Below, in pieces: positions 54,334-63,958 of a DNA stretch of 64,000 nt; the stretch's first letter is position 1; each line of letters begins with the position of its first letter. The translations under genes were made by a program, and so were the position numbers. The notes under the pieces are model-generated. The model was not told the origin of the DNA. It saw nothing but the letters and a program-made list of their open reading frames with translations, and made no database searches. Origin of the DNA: SZAS-103 sp038226665 (GTDB taxonomy: Bacteria > Pseudomonadota > Gammaproteobacteria > Xanthomonadales > Xanthomonadaceae); NCBI GenBank assembly GCA_038226665.1, contig JBBRQI010000011.1, positions 1 to 64,000 on the forward strand, written 5' to 3'.

Positions 54334-55611
54334 CTACGTCTTTGCGATGCGCGGTTGTTCGAGTTTCGGCAGGAACCACGCGAGCAAACCGATCGCCGGC
54401 AGGAACGCGCAGATGCGATAGACCGCTTCGATGCCGATGTGATCGGCCAGCACGCCGAGCACCGCGGCACCCAAGCCGCCCATGCCGAATGCGAATCCGT
54501 AGAAGATTCCGGAGATCACGCCGGTGCGGCCAGGAACGAGTTCCTGCGCGTAGACGATGATCGCGGAGAATGCCGACGCGAGCACGAGGCCGATGACGAC
54601 GGTCAACATCGTCGTCCAGAACAGGTTCGCATGCGGCAGCATCAGGGTGAACGGCAGCACTCCCAGGATCGATCCCCAGATCACGTACTTGCGGCCGATG
54701 CGGTCGCCGATCGGGCCACCGATCAGCGTACCGGCAGCGACCGCGCCGAGAAACACGAACAGATGCAATTGCGCGTTCTGCGCAGTGAGGTGGAATTTCT
54801 GCATCAGGTAAAATGTGTAGTAACTCGACAGGCTGGCGAGGTAGAAATACTTCGAAAAGATCAACGCGCCGAGCACCAGCATCGACAGGACGATGGTGCG
54901 CTTCGGCAGGCGCGACTCGCTCGCCACAGCGCGCGCCGCGCGATGCGCCGGCAGGTGCGTGCGATACCAGCCGCCGATCCGCGTCAGCAAGGCCATCGCT
55001 GCCAGCGCTGCGATCGCGAACCACGCGACGCTCCCTTGCCCGCGCGGCATCACGATGAACGCGGCGAGCAACGGCCCGCTCGCCGAACCGATATTGCCGC
55101 CGACCTGGAACACAGACTGCGCGAAACCGTGCTGACCGCCCGATGCCATGCGCGCAATGCGCGAGGATTCAGGATGGAACACTGACGATCCCGAGCCGAC
55201 CAGTGCTGCCGCACACAGCAGCATCGGAAAACTCGACGCCTGCGACAGCAACAACAAGCCGGTCAGAGTGAAGCCCATACCGATCACCAGCGAATACGGC
55301 AACGGCCGCTTGTCCGTATAGATGCCAACGAATGGTTGCAGCAGCGACGCGGTGACCTGGAACGTCAGCGTGATCAGGCCGATCTGCGCAAAACTCAGGA
55401 TGAAGTTCTGCTTGAGCAACGGATACATCGCCGGCAGCAGCGACTGGATCATGTCGTTGAGCAAGTGGCAGATGCTCAGCATCGCAAGGATTGGGACCGC
55501 GGTGCCGGCGACGTTCGCGAGCGGCATCTGCGCAGCGAACCCGGGGGAACCCGGGGAATCGGCGATCGGAGCGTCCTCGGCAGGCGGACGTATGGCGACG
55601 GGATTCTGCAT
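54334..55611 (-). CDS. MFS transporter of the fosmidomycin-resistance (Fsr) family
   Basis: 425 residues from ATG 55611 (ATG 55674 also possible), about twelve membrane segments. The Fsr-like motifs LSICHLLNDMIQSLLPAMYP, GSGSSVFHPESSRIARMASGG and AQELVPGRTGVISGIFYGFA are present. Physiological substrate unknown; the family exports small anionic compounds. Converges on hutG with a 3-nt gap. Confidence 0.9.
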   Translation of the reverse strand: MQNPVAIRPPAEDAPIADSPGSPGFAAQMPLANVAGTAVPILAMLSICHLLNDMIQSLLPAMYPLLKQNFILSFAQIGLITLTFQVTASLLQPFVGIYTDKRPLPYSLVIGMGFTLTGLLLLSQASSFPMLLCAAALVGSGSSVFHPESSRIARMASGGQHGFAQSVFQVGGNIGSASGPLLAAFIVMPRGQGSVAWFAIAALAAMALLTRIGGWYRTHLPAHRAARAVASESRLPKRTIVLSMLVLGALIFSKYFYLASLSSYYTFYLMQKFHLTAQNAQLHLFVFLGAVAAGTLIGGPIGDRIGRKYVIWGSILGVLPFTLMLPHANLFWTTMLTVVIGLVLASAFSAIIVYAQELVPGRTGVISGIFYGFAFGMGGLGAAVLGVLADHIGIEAVYRICAFLPAIGLLAWFLPKLEQPRIAKT

Positions 55612-55817
55612 GGGCGTATTGGAACACCCGGAGCAACGCTCGCGCCATTGCCGGCTCAATTCTGAATCAGTCATGCGAGGAGGCCATCCAACCGACATCC
55701 AACGTTGCCGGAAGGGGCTTGGCCCACGTGCACTTCGAACCGGACCTGCCTGAGCGGCCTGATCGGTGTTGCACATGTTCGATTGAGGGTGGTCCCAGTC
55801 CTGCAAATCGGCGCAGC

Positions 55818-56174
55818 TCACAACGTCGTGATGGTATGCACGAAGGTGCCGTCGGCGTTGTACACGTCGGTAAAGCCGCCTGCGGGATACAGGCAACGGC
55901 CGCTATCGGGGCTGCGATAGACGAATCCGGTTGCCACGACGATCTCGTGCGATGGGTTCGTGGACACCTTGTAGTAGCACTGCATGCCCTGGCGACTGCA
56001 GCTGCGCGCCTGTTTTTTCCTGCTGCGCGCGAGCGCGTCCTGCTCGATGGTCGAGAGTGGTCCGCCCTCCTGCGGCGTGACGCAAGCCGTCGGAACATGC
56101 GCCGGCTGTGGCTTGCATGCGGCGAGCAAAGCCAACACGAAGATGCAGAATAAGCGAACAGCCACCGAGGCCAT
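55818..56174 (-). CDS. Small lipoprotein of unknown function
   Basis: 118 residues from ATG 56174. The signal peptide ends with lipobox LLAAC. A Cys pair (RSCSRQGMQC, and a later Cys in GRCLYP) may form disulfides in the periplasm. No known family. A longer frame upstream has no family character. Confidence 0.6.
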   Translation of the reverse strand: MASVAVRLFCIFVLALLAACKPQPAHVPTACVTPQEGGPLSTIEQDALARSRKKQARSCSRQGMQCYYKVSTNPSHEIVVATGFVYRSPDSGRCLYPAGGFTDVYNADGTFVHTITTL

Positions 56175-56363
56175 GGCGGGGCACGCGTGGAGGTTCAAGA
56201 GTGATTGTCGCGTTCTCATCCGCCAGACGCCGTACTTGCTGGTAGCGCCCCAGGTCGCGAATGCCGCTTCATGCGCGCGGAGTTGCAAGGCCGCAGAAAT
56301 ACGTGTGGGTCTGCCCGGTGATGATGTTGACGTGGGTCGGATCGGCGAAGCCTTCCGCGACAC

Positions 56364-58283
56364 TCATATTTCCAGGCTCGCGAGGTCGCCTTTCAGCTCC
56401 AGCCAAGCCTTGCGCTCGCCCGCGCGCTTCTTGCCCAGCAGCATGTCCATCAGCGCGTGCGTCTCGGGGCCGTCGTCGACGGTGAGTTGCACGAGTCTGC
56501 GCGTGTCCGGATGCACGGTGGATTCGCGCAATTGCGACGGATTCATTTCTCCGAGGCCTTTGAAGCGGGTGACGTTGACGGTGCCGCCAAAACCTTTACT
56601 ACCGGCGGCTTTCTCGTTCTCGATGCGCTCCAGCAGCAGGGTTTTCTCTTCCTCGTCGAGCGCATAGAACACGGTCTTGCCCACGTCGACGCGGAACAGC
56701 GGCGGCATCGCGACGAAGATATGTCCTGCCGCGACCAACGCCGGGAAGTGGCGCAGGAACAAGGCCGCCAGCAGGGTCGCGATATGCAATCCATCGGAGT
56801 CGGCGTCCGCGAGCACGATGATCTTGCCGTAGCGCAGTCCGTCGATGTTCGCGTGGCCGGGATCGCAACCGATCGCGACCGCGAGGTCGTGCACCTCGTT
56901 TGATGCGAGCACGCCGGAGCTTTCGACTTCCCAGGTGTTGAGGATCTTGCCGCGCAACGGAAGGATCGCCTGGAATTCCTTGTCGCGCGCCTGCTTCGCG
57001 CTGCCGCCGGCGGAGTCGCCTTCGACCAGGAACAGTTCGGTGCGCGACAGATCCTGCGAGATGCAGTCGGCAAGTTTGCCGGGTAGGGCGGGACCCTGGG
57101 TGACCTTCTTGCGAATGACCTGCTTCTCGGTCTTGAGTCGTGCAGTCGCGCGTTCGATCGCAAGCTGCGCGATGGCTTCGCCGCCTCCGACATGCTGGTG
57201 CAGCCACAACGCGAATGCGTCGTGCGCTGCGCCTTCGACGAAGGCCGCGGCTTGGCGCGACGACAGGCGTTCCTTGGTCTGGCCGGAAAACTGCGGGTCG
57301 GCCAACTTCACCGACAAGACATATGCGGCGCGATCCCAGACGTCCTCAGGCGCAAGCCGCACACCGCGCGGCAGCAATCCGCGCAGGTCGCAGAATTCGC
57401 GCAGCGCTTCGGTCAAGCCAGTACGCAATCCGTTGACGTGGGTGCCGCCCTGCGCGGTCGGGATCAGGTTGACGTAGCTTTCCTGGACGAGTTCGCCGGC
57501 ACCGTCGGGCAGCCAGCCTACCGCCCAGTCGGCGATTTCCGAGGTGCGCGCGAGGCTGCCGACGAACAGCTCCGGCGGCAGGCAGGTGCGTCCGGTCAGT
57601 TCGCCGTGCAGGTAGTCGCGCAGGCCGTCGCGGTATTTCCATTCGATGCGCTCGCCGCTGGCTTCGTCGAAGAAGCGCACGGTCAGGCCAGGGCACAGCA
57701 CGGCTTTCGCGCGCAGGAGATGCTTGAGCGGTTTGAGCGCGAATTTCGGCGTGTCGAAATAGCCCGCGTCCGGCCAGAACCGCAGCCGCGTGCCGGTGTT
57801 CTTCTTGCCGACGCCGCCAACGGTCGTCAATTTCGAGGCCGGGTCGCCGTTCGCGAAGGACATCGCGTATTCGCCGCCGTCGCGCTTGATGAAGACGTCC
57901 AGCCGCTTCGACAGCGCATTCACCACGCTCACGCCGACGCCATGCAGGCCGCCCGAGAAACTGTAGTTGCGGTTGTTGAACTTGCCGCCCGCGTGCAGAC
58001 GCGTGAGGATCAGCTCGACGCCGGGGATCTTCTCTTCCGGATGGATGTCCACCGGCATGCCGCGGCCGTCGTCGGACACTTCGCAACTGCCGTCGTTGAA
58101 CAGGGTCAGCTCGATCGTGTTCGCGTGCCCGGCCAGCGCTTCGTCCACCGCATTGTCGACGACTTCCTGCGCCAGGTGGTTCGGGCGGGTCGTGTCGGTG
58201 TACATGCCCGGGCGGCGCTTGACCGGGTCCAGACCCGACAGGACTTCGATATCGGCGGCGTTGTAACGGCTGCTCATGTGCAT
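56364..58283 (-). CDS. parE: DNA topoisomerase IV subunit B
   Basis: 639 residues (ATG 58283 or 58277). GHKL ATPase: QEVVDNAVDEALAG, DGRGMPVD, and GLHGVGVSVVNALS; TOPRIM: EGDSAGGSAKQARD and PLRGKILN; DADSDG-type metal site (VLADADSDGLH). Works with ParC to decatenate daughter chromosomes. Monocistronic, upstream of a small exported protein gene. Confidence 0.96.
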   Translation of the reverse strand: MHMSSRYNAADIEVLSGLDPVKRRPGMYTDTTRPNHLAQEVVDNAVDEALAGHANTIELTLFNDGSCEVSDDGRGMPVDIHPEEKIPGVELILTRLHAGGKFNNRNYSFSGGLHGVGVSVVNALSKRLDVFIKRDGGEYAMSFANGDPASKLTTVGGVGKKNTGTRLRFWPDAGYFDTPKFALKPLKHLLRAKAVLCPGLTVRFFDEASGERIEWKYRDGLRDYLHGELTGRTCLPPELFVGSLARTSEIADWAVGWLPDGAGELVQESYVNLIPTAQGGTHVNGLRTGLTEALREFCDLRGLLPRGVRLAPEDVWDRAAYVLSVKLADPQFSGQTKERLSSRQAAAFVEGAAHDAFALWLHQHVGGGEAIAQLAIERATARLKTEKQVIRKKVTQGPALPGKLADCISQDLSRTELFLVEGDSAGGSAKQARDKEFQAILPLRGKILNTWEVESSGVLASNEVHDLAVAIGCDPGHANIDGLRYGKIIVLADADSDGLHIATLLAALFLRHFPALVAAGHIFVAMPPLFRVDVGKTVFYALDEEEKTLLLERIENEKAAGSKGFGGTVNVTRFKGLGEMNPSQLRESTVHPDTRRLVQLTVDDGPETHALMDMLLGKKRAGERKAWLELKGDLASLEI

Positions 58284-58479
58284 CCAGACAGTGAGCGGTG
58301 AGGATGCGGTTGAAATCGCCGAAGCGTCAAGGTTTCGTTATTACAATAAAATTTCCGTTAAAGTTCATTTCCGGTTCAGGTGACGTTGCGATTCCGCCCG
58401 GCAAGGTGCGCCCTGACACATGCGGCACCAAGAAAGGTTTGCCGTACTCAGTCGCAGCCAGGATGGCGTCCAGATAACA

Positions 58480-58788
58480 ATGAGAAAAACGCCTATGCGC
58501 ACGTCTCTTCGCAGCAAGCTGATTCTTTCGACCGCTATCGCCGGTTTGATCATCACCCCCACAGCGCTTGCGCATGGTCGCCACGGCGGCTCAGCCGACG
58601 CTGGCAGGCGCGAGGGATTCGCCCACCACCGTTTTGCCAGTGCCGACAACCGTACTTACGCGCGGAATGGAGCCCACATCAGCAACGGCAACGATCGCAA
58701 TCTCGCTTCAGCCGATGCTGTCGCATCGAACGGCCGCAGACACGAGCGTATTCCCGATGAGGAAGAACTGGCCCAACCCGAACAGTAG
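58480..58788 (+). CDS. Small exported protein of unknown function
   Basis: 102 residues with a signal peptide (LRSKLILSTAIAGLIITPTALA, then HGRHGG). The mature part is low-complexity, rich in His, Arg, Asn and Ser. No family recognised. ATG 58495 is an alternative start. A terminator follows after 20 nt, which supports a real transcript. Confidence 0.55.
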   Translation: MRKTPMRTSLRSKLILSTAIAGLIITPTALAHGRHGGSADAGRREGFAHHRFASADNRTYARNGAHISNGNDRNLASADAVASNGRRHERIPDEEELAQPEQ

Positions 58789-58808
58789 GCGCAGTCGACG
58801 AACACCAA

Positions 58809-58833
58809 AACGCCCCGGCCTGACCGGGGCGTT
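58809..58833. terminator. Intrinsic terminator after small exported protein gene
   Basis: Stem AACGCCCCGG / CCGGGGCGTT (10 bp, loop CCTGA), followed by GCCGTTTT. It separates the small gene from pyrG. Confidence 0.85.
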
Positions 58834-58841
58834 GCCGTTTT

Positions 58842-58994
58842 CGACCCACAAGGATGTGGGAAGTGCACCCAGGCGCCCGGAGCGCCTGTAGCCGACCCAC
58901 AAGGGTGTGGGAAGTGCACCCACGCGCACGGAGCGTCTGTAGCCAACCCACAAGAATGTGGGAAGTGCACCCAGGCGCACGGAGCGTTTGTAGC
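58842..58994. repeat. Three tandem 51-bp repeats upstream of pyrG
   Basis: Units begin at 58842, 58893 and 58944 with CGACCCACAAGG-type sequence, each containing CCCACA...TGTGGG (a hairpin) and a GGAGCGyCTGTAGC end. Unit differences are few. The last unit ends 62 bp before the pyrG start. This type is a dispersed intergenic repeat; read on the minus strand it encodes the spurious ALPTxLWVGYRRS peptide. Confidence 0.9.
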
Positions 58995-59056
58995 AACTTC
59001 GCTCGCGGCGCTGCGCCGCAGCCTGTAGAATGCGGTTTTCCGGAACCGCTAAAGCC

Positions 59057-60739
59057 ATGACCCGCCTGATTTTCGTGACCGGTGGTGTGGTGTCCTCGCT
59101 TGGCAAGGGCATTGCATCGGCGTCCCTGGCAGCCATCCTCGAAGCCCGCGGCCTGCGGGTGACGCTGATGAAGCTCGATCCCTACATCAACGTCGATCCG
59201 GGCACGATGAGCCCGTTCCAGCACGGTGAGGTGTACGTTACCGATGATGGTGCCGAAACCGACCTCGACCTCGGCCACTACGAGCGCTATGTGCGCACGC
59301 GGTTGACCCGCAAGAACTCGATCACCACCGGCCGCATCTACGAGAACGTGATCCGCAAGGAACGCCGCGGCGATTATCTCGGCGCGACAGTACAGGTCAT
59401 TCCCCACATCACCGATGAAATCAAGCGCTGCATCGACGAGGCGACCGACGGCTTCGATGTCGGCCTGGTCGAAATCGGCGGCACCGTTGGCGACATCGAG
59501 TCGCTGCCGTTCCTCGAAGCGATCCGGCAGATCCGCACCGAACGCGGCCCCGAGCGTGCGATCTTCATGCACCTGACCCTGGTGCCATTCATCGCAGCGG
59601 CCGGCGAGCTCAAGACCAAGCCAACCCAGCACTCCGTGAAGGAATTGCGCTCGATCGGTATCCAGCCGGATATCCTGCTGTGCCGTTCCGAACAACCCCT
59701 GCCGGATTCGGATCGTCGCAAGATCGCGCTGTTCACCAATGTGCCGGAAAGCGCGGTGATCTCGGCGATCGATCTGGACAGCATCTACAAGATTCCGCTA
59801 TGGCTGCATGCGCAGGGTCTGGACCAAATCGTCGTCGAGCGCCTGCATCTGGAAGCGCAGGCCAAACCGGCCGACCTGTCCGAATGGATCGCGACGGTCG
59901 ATGCCGTCGAACATCCGGTGGACGAGGTGACCGTCGCGGTCGTCGGCAAATACGTCGATCACCAGGACGCCTACAAATCGCTCGGCGAGGCACTGCGTCA
60001 CGGCGGCCTGCGCCAACGCACGAAGGTGAAACTGAAGTGGCTCGAGTCCGAGGCGATCGAGAAGCAGGGAGCTGCCGCATTGCTAGGCGACGTCGACGCG
60101 ATCCTGGTGCCCGGCGGATTCGGCGACCGCGGTTTCGAGGGCAAGGTGCTCGCTTCACAATACGCGCGCGAAAAAGGCGTTCCGTATTTCGGTATCTGCT
60201 ATGGACTACAGGCAGCGGTCGTGGATTTCGCCCGCCATGTCGCAGGCATGCCGGAGGCGGCGAGCACCGAGAACGACCGCAATTCGCCCGATCCTGTCAT
60301 CGGCCTGATCACCGAATGGCGCAACGCGACCGGCGATGTCGAGAAGCGCGACGAAGCCTCCGACCTCGGCGGCAGCATGCGCCTCGGACTGCAGGAACAA
60401 CGCATCAAGCCCGGCACGCTTGCGCACAAGTTGTACGGCAAGGATGTCGTCGGCGAGCGTCACCGTCACCGTTACGAATTCAACAATCGTTATCGCAGCG
60501 CGCTGGAAGACGCCGGCTTGGTGATCAGCGCGAAGTCGATGGACGACCTGCTGGTCGAGATGATCGAACTGCCTCAGTCGAAGCACCCGTGGTTCCTCGC
60601 CTGCCAGGCGCACCCCGAATTCCTGTCCACGCCGCGCGACGGCCATCCGCTGTTCGTGGGCTTCGTGCGCGCCGCGCGCGAGTTCAAAGCCAATGAAGGC
60701 CGGGCGGGCGGACGATTGTTGAAGGAAGCGAGCGCTTGA
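59057..60739 (+). CDS. pyrG: CTP synthase
   Basis: 560 residues. Amidoligase: GGVVSSLGKGIASASLA, LDPYINVDPGTMSPFQHGEV. Glutaminase: GGFGDRGFEGK and FGICYGLQ with the nucleophile Cys, then CQAHPEF with the catalytic His and Glu. The GICYGLQ/QAHPEF wording is a little unusual (GICLGMQ/QFHPEF is common). Converts UTP to CTP using glutamine. Followed after 16 nt by kdsA. Confidence 0.96.
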   Translation: MTRLIFVTGGVVSSLGKGIASASLAAILEARGLRVTLMKLDPYINVDPGTMSPFQHGEVYVTDDGAETDLDLGHYERYVRTRLTRKNSITTGRIYENVIRKERRGDYLGATVQVIPHITDEIKRCIDEATDGFDVGLVEIGGTVGDIESLPFLEAIRQIRTERGPERAIFMHLTLVPFIAAAGELKTKPTQHSVKELRSIGIQPDILLCRSEQPLPDSDRRKIALFTNVPESAVISAIDLDSIYKIPLWLHAQGLDQIVVERLHLEAQAKPADLSEWIATVDAVEHPVDEVTVAVVGKYVDHQDAYKSLGEALRHGGLRQRTKVKLKWLESEAIEKQGAAALLGDVDAILVPGGFGDRGFEGKVLASQYAREKGVPYFGICYGLQAAVVDFARHVAGMPEAASTENDRNSPDPVIGLITEWRNATGDVEKRDEASDLGGSMRLGLQEQRIKPGTLAHKLYGKDVVGERHRHRYEFNNRYRSALEDAGLVISAKSMDDLLVEMIELPQSKHPWFLACQAHPEFLSTPRDGHPLFVGFVRAAREFKANEGRAGGRLLKEASA

Positions 60740-60755
60740 TCGCCGTGGAAGCAGC

Positions 60756-61589
60756 ATGAACCTCTGCGGCTTCGAGGTCGGCCTCGATAAACCCTTTTTC
60801 CTGATCGCCGGCCCGTGCGTGATCGAGTCGATGCAGTTGCAGCTCGACACCGCAGGCACGTTGAAGGACATCACCAGCCGTCTCGGCATTCCCTTCATCT
60901 TCAAGTCCAGCTTCGACAAGGCCAACCGCACGTCGGGCACGAGCTTCCGTGGCCCGGGCCTCGAGCAGGGATTGAAAATCCTCGCCGAAGTGAAGCGCCA
61001 GATCGACGTGCCGGTGCTGACCGACGTGCACGAATACACGCCGATGGATGAAGTCGCATCGGTCGTTGACGTTTTGCAGACGCCCGCGTTCCTGTGCCGG
61101 CAGACCGACTTCATCCAGAAGGTCGCCAGCGCGGGCAAACCGGTGAACATCAAGAAAGGCCAGTTCCTGTCGCCGTGGGAAATGAAGCACGTCGCCGCGA
61201 AAGCGCTGGCGACCGGCAACACGCAAATCATGGTCTGCGAACGCGGCGCGAGCTTCGGCTACAACAACCTCGTCTCCGACATGCGCAGCCTCGCAGTGAT
61301 GCGCGACACTGGCTGTCCGGTCGTGTTCGACGCGACGCACTCGGTGCAACTACCTGGCGGCGCGGACGGCAAGTCCGGCGGTCAGCGCGAGTTCGTGCCG
61401 GTGCTCGCGCGCGCGGCAATTGCGGTTGGAATCGCGGGCATCTTCATGGAGACGCATCCGGATCCAGACAAGGCGCTCAGCGATGGGCCGAATGCTTGGC
61501 CGCTGGGAAAGATGGAGGCGTTGCTGGAGACGCTGGTGGAACTGGATTGCATCACAAAGAAAAACGGCTTCCTTGAGGGTTCTGTTTGA
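60756..61589 (+). CDS. kdsA: 3-deoxy-8-phosphooctulonate synthase
   Basis: 277 residues: FLIAGPCVIES, KSSFDKANRTS, LTDVHE, and FDATHSVQLPGG are the conserved KDO8P synthase segments. Joins PEP and arabinose 5-phosphate in LPS core synthesis. The TGA overlaps the ATG of the next small gene by one base. Confidence 0.96.
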   Translation: MNLCGFEVGLDKPFFLIAGPCVIESMQLQLDTAGTLKDITSRLGIPFIFKSSFDKANRTSGTSFRGPGLEQGLKILAEVKRQIDVPVLTDVHEYTPMDEVASVVDVLQTPAFLCRQTDFIQKVASAGKPVNIKKGQFLSPWEMKHVAAKALATGNTQIMVCERGASFGYNNLVSDMRSLAVMRDTGCPVVFDATHSVQLPGGADGKSGGQREFVPVLARAAIAVGIAGIFMETHPDPDKALSDGPNAWPLGKMEALLETLVELDCITKKNGFLEGSV

Positions 61590-62482
61590 TGCGTATGCTT
61601 GGATTGTTTCTTCTCGTGGTCAGTTTGCTGTTTGCCTGTAATCTCTGCATTGCTGCCGGCGAGCTATCCAAACCGGGAGATCAAGCGTTGTACGACAGTT
61701 TGAATGCTGCCTATCAACCATTGAGAAGCTGTGTCGATCAAAAGATGCGCGCGTCGGGCAAGTCCCGCCGAGCGATCTACTCCGAAATCTCCGCTTCTGG
61801 CGGCCTGCCACAAGTATTGCTGGACGAAAAGGAATTCCTGGGTACGCCTACAAAGGATGTTCTGGCTGCTAGCAACAGCGAGCACGTGCGTCTCGTGATC
61901 GAGGCGTTGGAGCGTGCGGAGTCTTATCAAGAAAAATCCTATATGTACAAGGCGTTTGGACTGCGCAGGCAAATTGCAGCGACTTCCATCATCGCGCGAT
62001 CGCCTTCGATCCACTGCGAACAATCGCGAGAGTTCAGACACTGGGTGCAGGAAGAGGACGACTTCGAAGCTCTAACCAATCTCTGGACTTTTTCCAAACC
62101 TTTCATGGAATGCGAGGCAAGACATACAGCTAGCTTCAACGGTCGTGGTCAAGTCCTCGCGTCAGCCATCGTTGGTGCAGGCAAACTGCCGGTATTAAAG
62201 CGAATATCTAGGGATTACCTGGGTCTATCCGATGCCTACGTGATGCGCGCAAATCGTAGTGACTTGGACGATGTAACACGCGTTCGAACACTTATGGCTG
62301 GCTTGGCCCAGTTCGGAATGGGCGAATTGAAAAGCGAAAGCTATGGGGACAAGACTCTCAGGCTAAGCGCTCTCGTTTCGTTGCAGCGGATCACTGCGTC
62401 GGCAACGCAATCGAAGTGCGTTCCATCTGCGGGTGCCATTCACTGGATCGAAGAAATAGACAAGAGAAGAAGCCAGCAATGA
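61589..62482 (+). CDS. Exported protein of unknown function inserted between kdsA and eno
   Basis: 297 residues from ATG 61589, whose first base is the last base of the kdsA stop. A signal peptide (MRMLGLFLLVVSLLFACNLCIAA) may end with a lipobox-like LLFAC. The mature part has several Cys and no family that I know. The sequence is visibly poorer in GC than its neighbours, and the eno start overlaps its end by 4 nt. Likely acquired by insertion, because kdsA and eno are usually adjacent. Confidence 0.75.
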   Translation: MRMLGLFLLVVSLLFACNLCIAAGELSKPGDQALYDSLNAAYQPLRSCVDQKMRASGKSRRAIYSEISASGGLPQVLLDEKEFLGTPTKDVLAASNSEHVRLVIEALERAESYQEKSYMYKAFGLRRQIAATSIIARSPSIHCEQSREFRHWVQEEDDFEALTNLWTFSKPFMECEARHTASFNGRGQVLASAIVGAGKLPVLKRISRDYLGLSDAYVMRANRSDLDDVTRVRTLMAGLAQFGMGELKSESYGDKTLRLSALVSLQRITASATQSKCVPSAGAIHWIEEIDKRRSQQ

Positions 62483-63942
62483 CCTCGATCACCACAATCC
62501 ACGCCCGCGAAATCCTCGATTCGCGCGGCAATCCCACCCTCGAAGCCGAAGTCACCCTGAGCGACGGATCGTTCGGCCGTGCGGCGGTACCTTCAGGCGC
62601 GTCGACTGGTTCGCGCGAAGCGGTCGAGCTGCGCGATGGCGACAAGACGCGCTACGGCGGCAAGGGCGTCACGCGTGCGGTCGGGAACGTCAATGGCGCG
62701 ATTGCCGATGCGCTGCGCGGCTTCGACGCGGGCGATCAGCGGGGCCTCGACGCGAAGATGATCGCGCTCGACGGCACGCCGAACAAATCGCGGCTTGGCG
62801 CGAATGCGTTGCTCGGCGTCTCGCTTGCGAACGCGCATGCGGTGGCTGCCTCGAAGAAGCAGGCCTTGTGGCAACACATCGCCGAACTCTATGCGGCCGT
62901 CCATGGCGCGACACCTGTGGCTCCGGAAATCCCGGCCCGGCTGGCCGGCCCGGCGCAGCGCGCCGGGCGTTCACCCGACGCGCGAGGCGATGCCTCGCAA
63001 GACGCGTCGTGCTCACCCATGGCCGGGCGCTCGCCGGCGCAGCCGTTGCCGATAGGGCAACGGCTCAACGCGCCAGCTCTCCCAGTGCCGATGATGAACA
63101 TCATCAACGGCGGCGCGCATGCGGACAACAACGTCGACCTGCAGGAGTTCATGATCTTGCCTGTGGGCGCGTCGTCATTCGCCGAAGCGCTGCGCGCTGG
63201 CGCGGAAATCTTCCACGCGTTGAAGTCGGTGTTGAAGGCGAAAGGCTTGTCCACGGCAGTCGGCGACGAAGGCGGCTTCGCACCGGACTTCCGCTCGAAT
63301 GTCGAAGCGCTGGATACCATCGTCGAAGCGATCGGCAAGGCCGGCTATGTGGCTGGCGACGACGTGCTGCTCGGCCTCGACGCGGCGGCGAGCGAGTTCT
63401 ACGAGAATGGCAAGTACAACCTCGTCGGCGAGGGAAAACGGCTCACCTCGGAACAGTTCGTCGATTTCCTCGCCGACTGGACGCGCCAGTATCCGATCAT
63501 CACGATCGAGGACGGCATGGCCGAACAGGATCGCGATGGCTGGAAACTGCTCACGCAACGGTTGACGGATCGCGTGCAGTTGGTCGGCGACGACAACTTC
63601 GTGACCAATCCGGCGATCTTCCGCGAAGGCATCAACGACGGCATCGCGAACGCGATCCTGATCAAAGTCAACCAGATCGGCACGCTCAGCGAGACGCTCG
63701 AAACCATCGCGATGGCCGACGCGGCGAAGTACGCGGCAGTGATCTCGCACCGCTCAGGCGAAACCGAGGACACGACCATCGCGGATATTTCCGTTGCGAC
63801 CACAGCGAACCAGATCAAGACCGGCTCGCTGTGCCGCTCCGATCGCGTCGCGAAGTACAACCAGTTGCTGCGTATCGAGGAAGCGCTCGGTGCCGATGCG
63901 CATTACATCGGTCGCGACGCCTACGCGCGTTTCAGGCGCTGA
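62479..63942 (+). CDS. eno: Enolase with an in-frame insertion
   Basis: 487 residues; enolases are about 430. SRGNPTLEAEV, SGASTGSREA, MMNIINGGAHADNN, VGDEGGFAP, IEDGMAEQD, KVNQIGTL and SHRSGETEDT are all present, with catalytic Glu and Lys in place. Between LWQHIAEL (residue 130) and LPVPMMN (residue 201) there are about 55 extra residues, rich in Pro, Arg, Ala and Asp, coded by a hairpin-rich segment. Glycolysis and RNA degradosome roles are known. The start overlaps the previous gene's stop by ATGA. Confidence 0.93.
   Translation: MTSITTIHAREILDSRGNPTLEAEVTLSDGSFGRAAVPSGASTGSREAVELRDGDKTRYGGKGVTRAVGNVNGAIADALRGFDAGDQRGLDAKMIALDGTPNKSRLGANALLGVSLANAHAVAASKKQALWQHIAELYAAVHGATPVAPEIPARLAGPAQRAGRSPDARGDASQDASCSPMAGRSPAQPLPIGQRLNAPALPVPMMNIINGGAHADNNVDLQEFMILPVGASSFAEALRAGAEIFHALKSVLKAKGLSTAVGDEGGFAPDFRSNVEALDTIVEAIGKAGYVAGDDVLLGLDAAASEFYENGKYNLVGEGKRLTSEQFVDFLADWTRQYPIITIEDGMAEQDRDGWKLLTQRLTDRVQLVGDDNFVTNPAIFREGINDGIANAILIKVNQIGTLSETLETIAMADAAKYAAVISHRSGETEDTTIADISVATTANQIKTGSLCRSDRVAKYNQLLRIEEALGADAHYIGRDAYARFRR
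62914..63078. repeat. Hairpin-rich palindromic insertion inside eno
   Basis: About 165 bp without counterpart in usual eno genes. It contains a 10-bp perfect stem (63041-63050 with 63056-63065, AGCCGTTGCC / GGCAACGGCT) and a nested stem GACGCG (62977-62982) / CGCGTC (63003-63008) enclosing GAGGC / GCCTC (62984-62996). The length is a multiple of three and no stop occurs in the frame. Borders are approximate. Confidence 0.75.
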
Positions 63943-63958
63943 GGGCGAATTCGAAAAT

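Noticed and set aside
58842..58994. CRISPR-like array
   Set aside because: Repeats are directly abutting with no unique spacers of constant length and no cas gene is near.
58679..59695. 338-codon minus-strand frame over repeats and pyrG
   Set aside because: Repeats of ALPTxLWVGYRRS come from translation of the 51-bp tandem repeats; the rest is antisense to pyrG.
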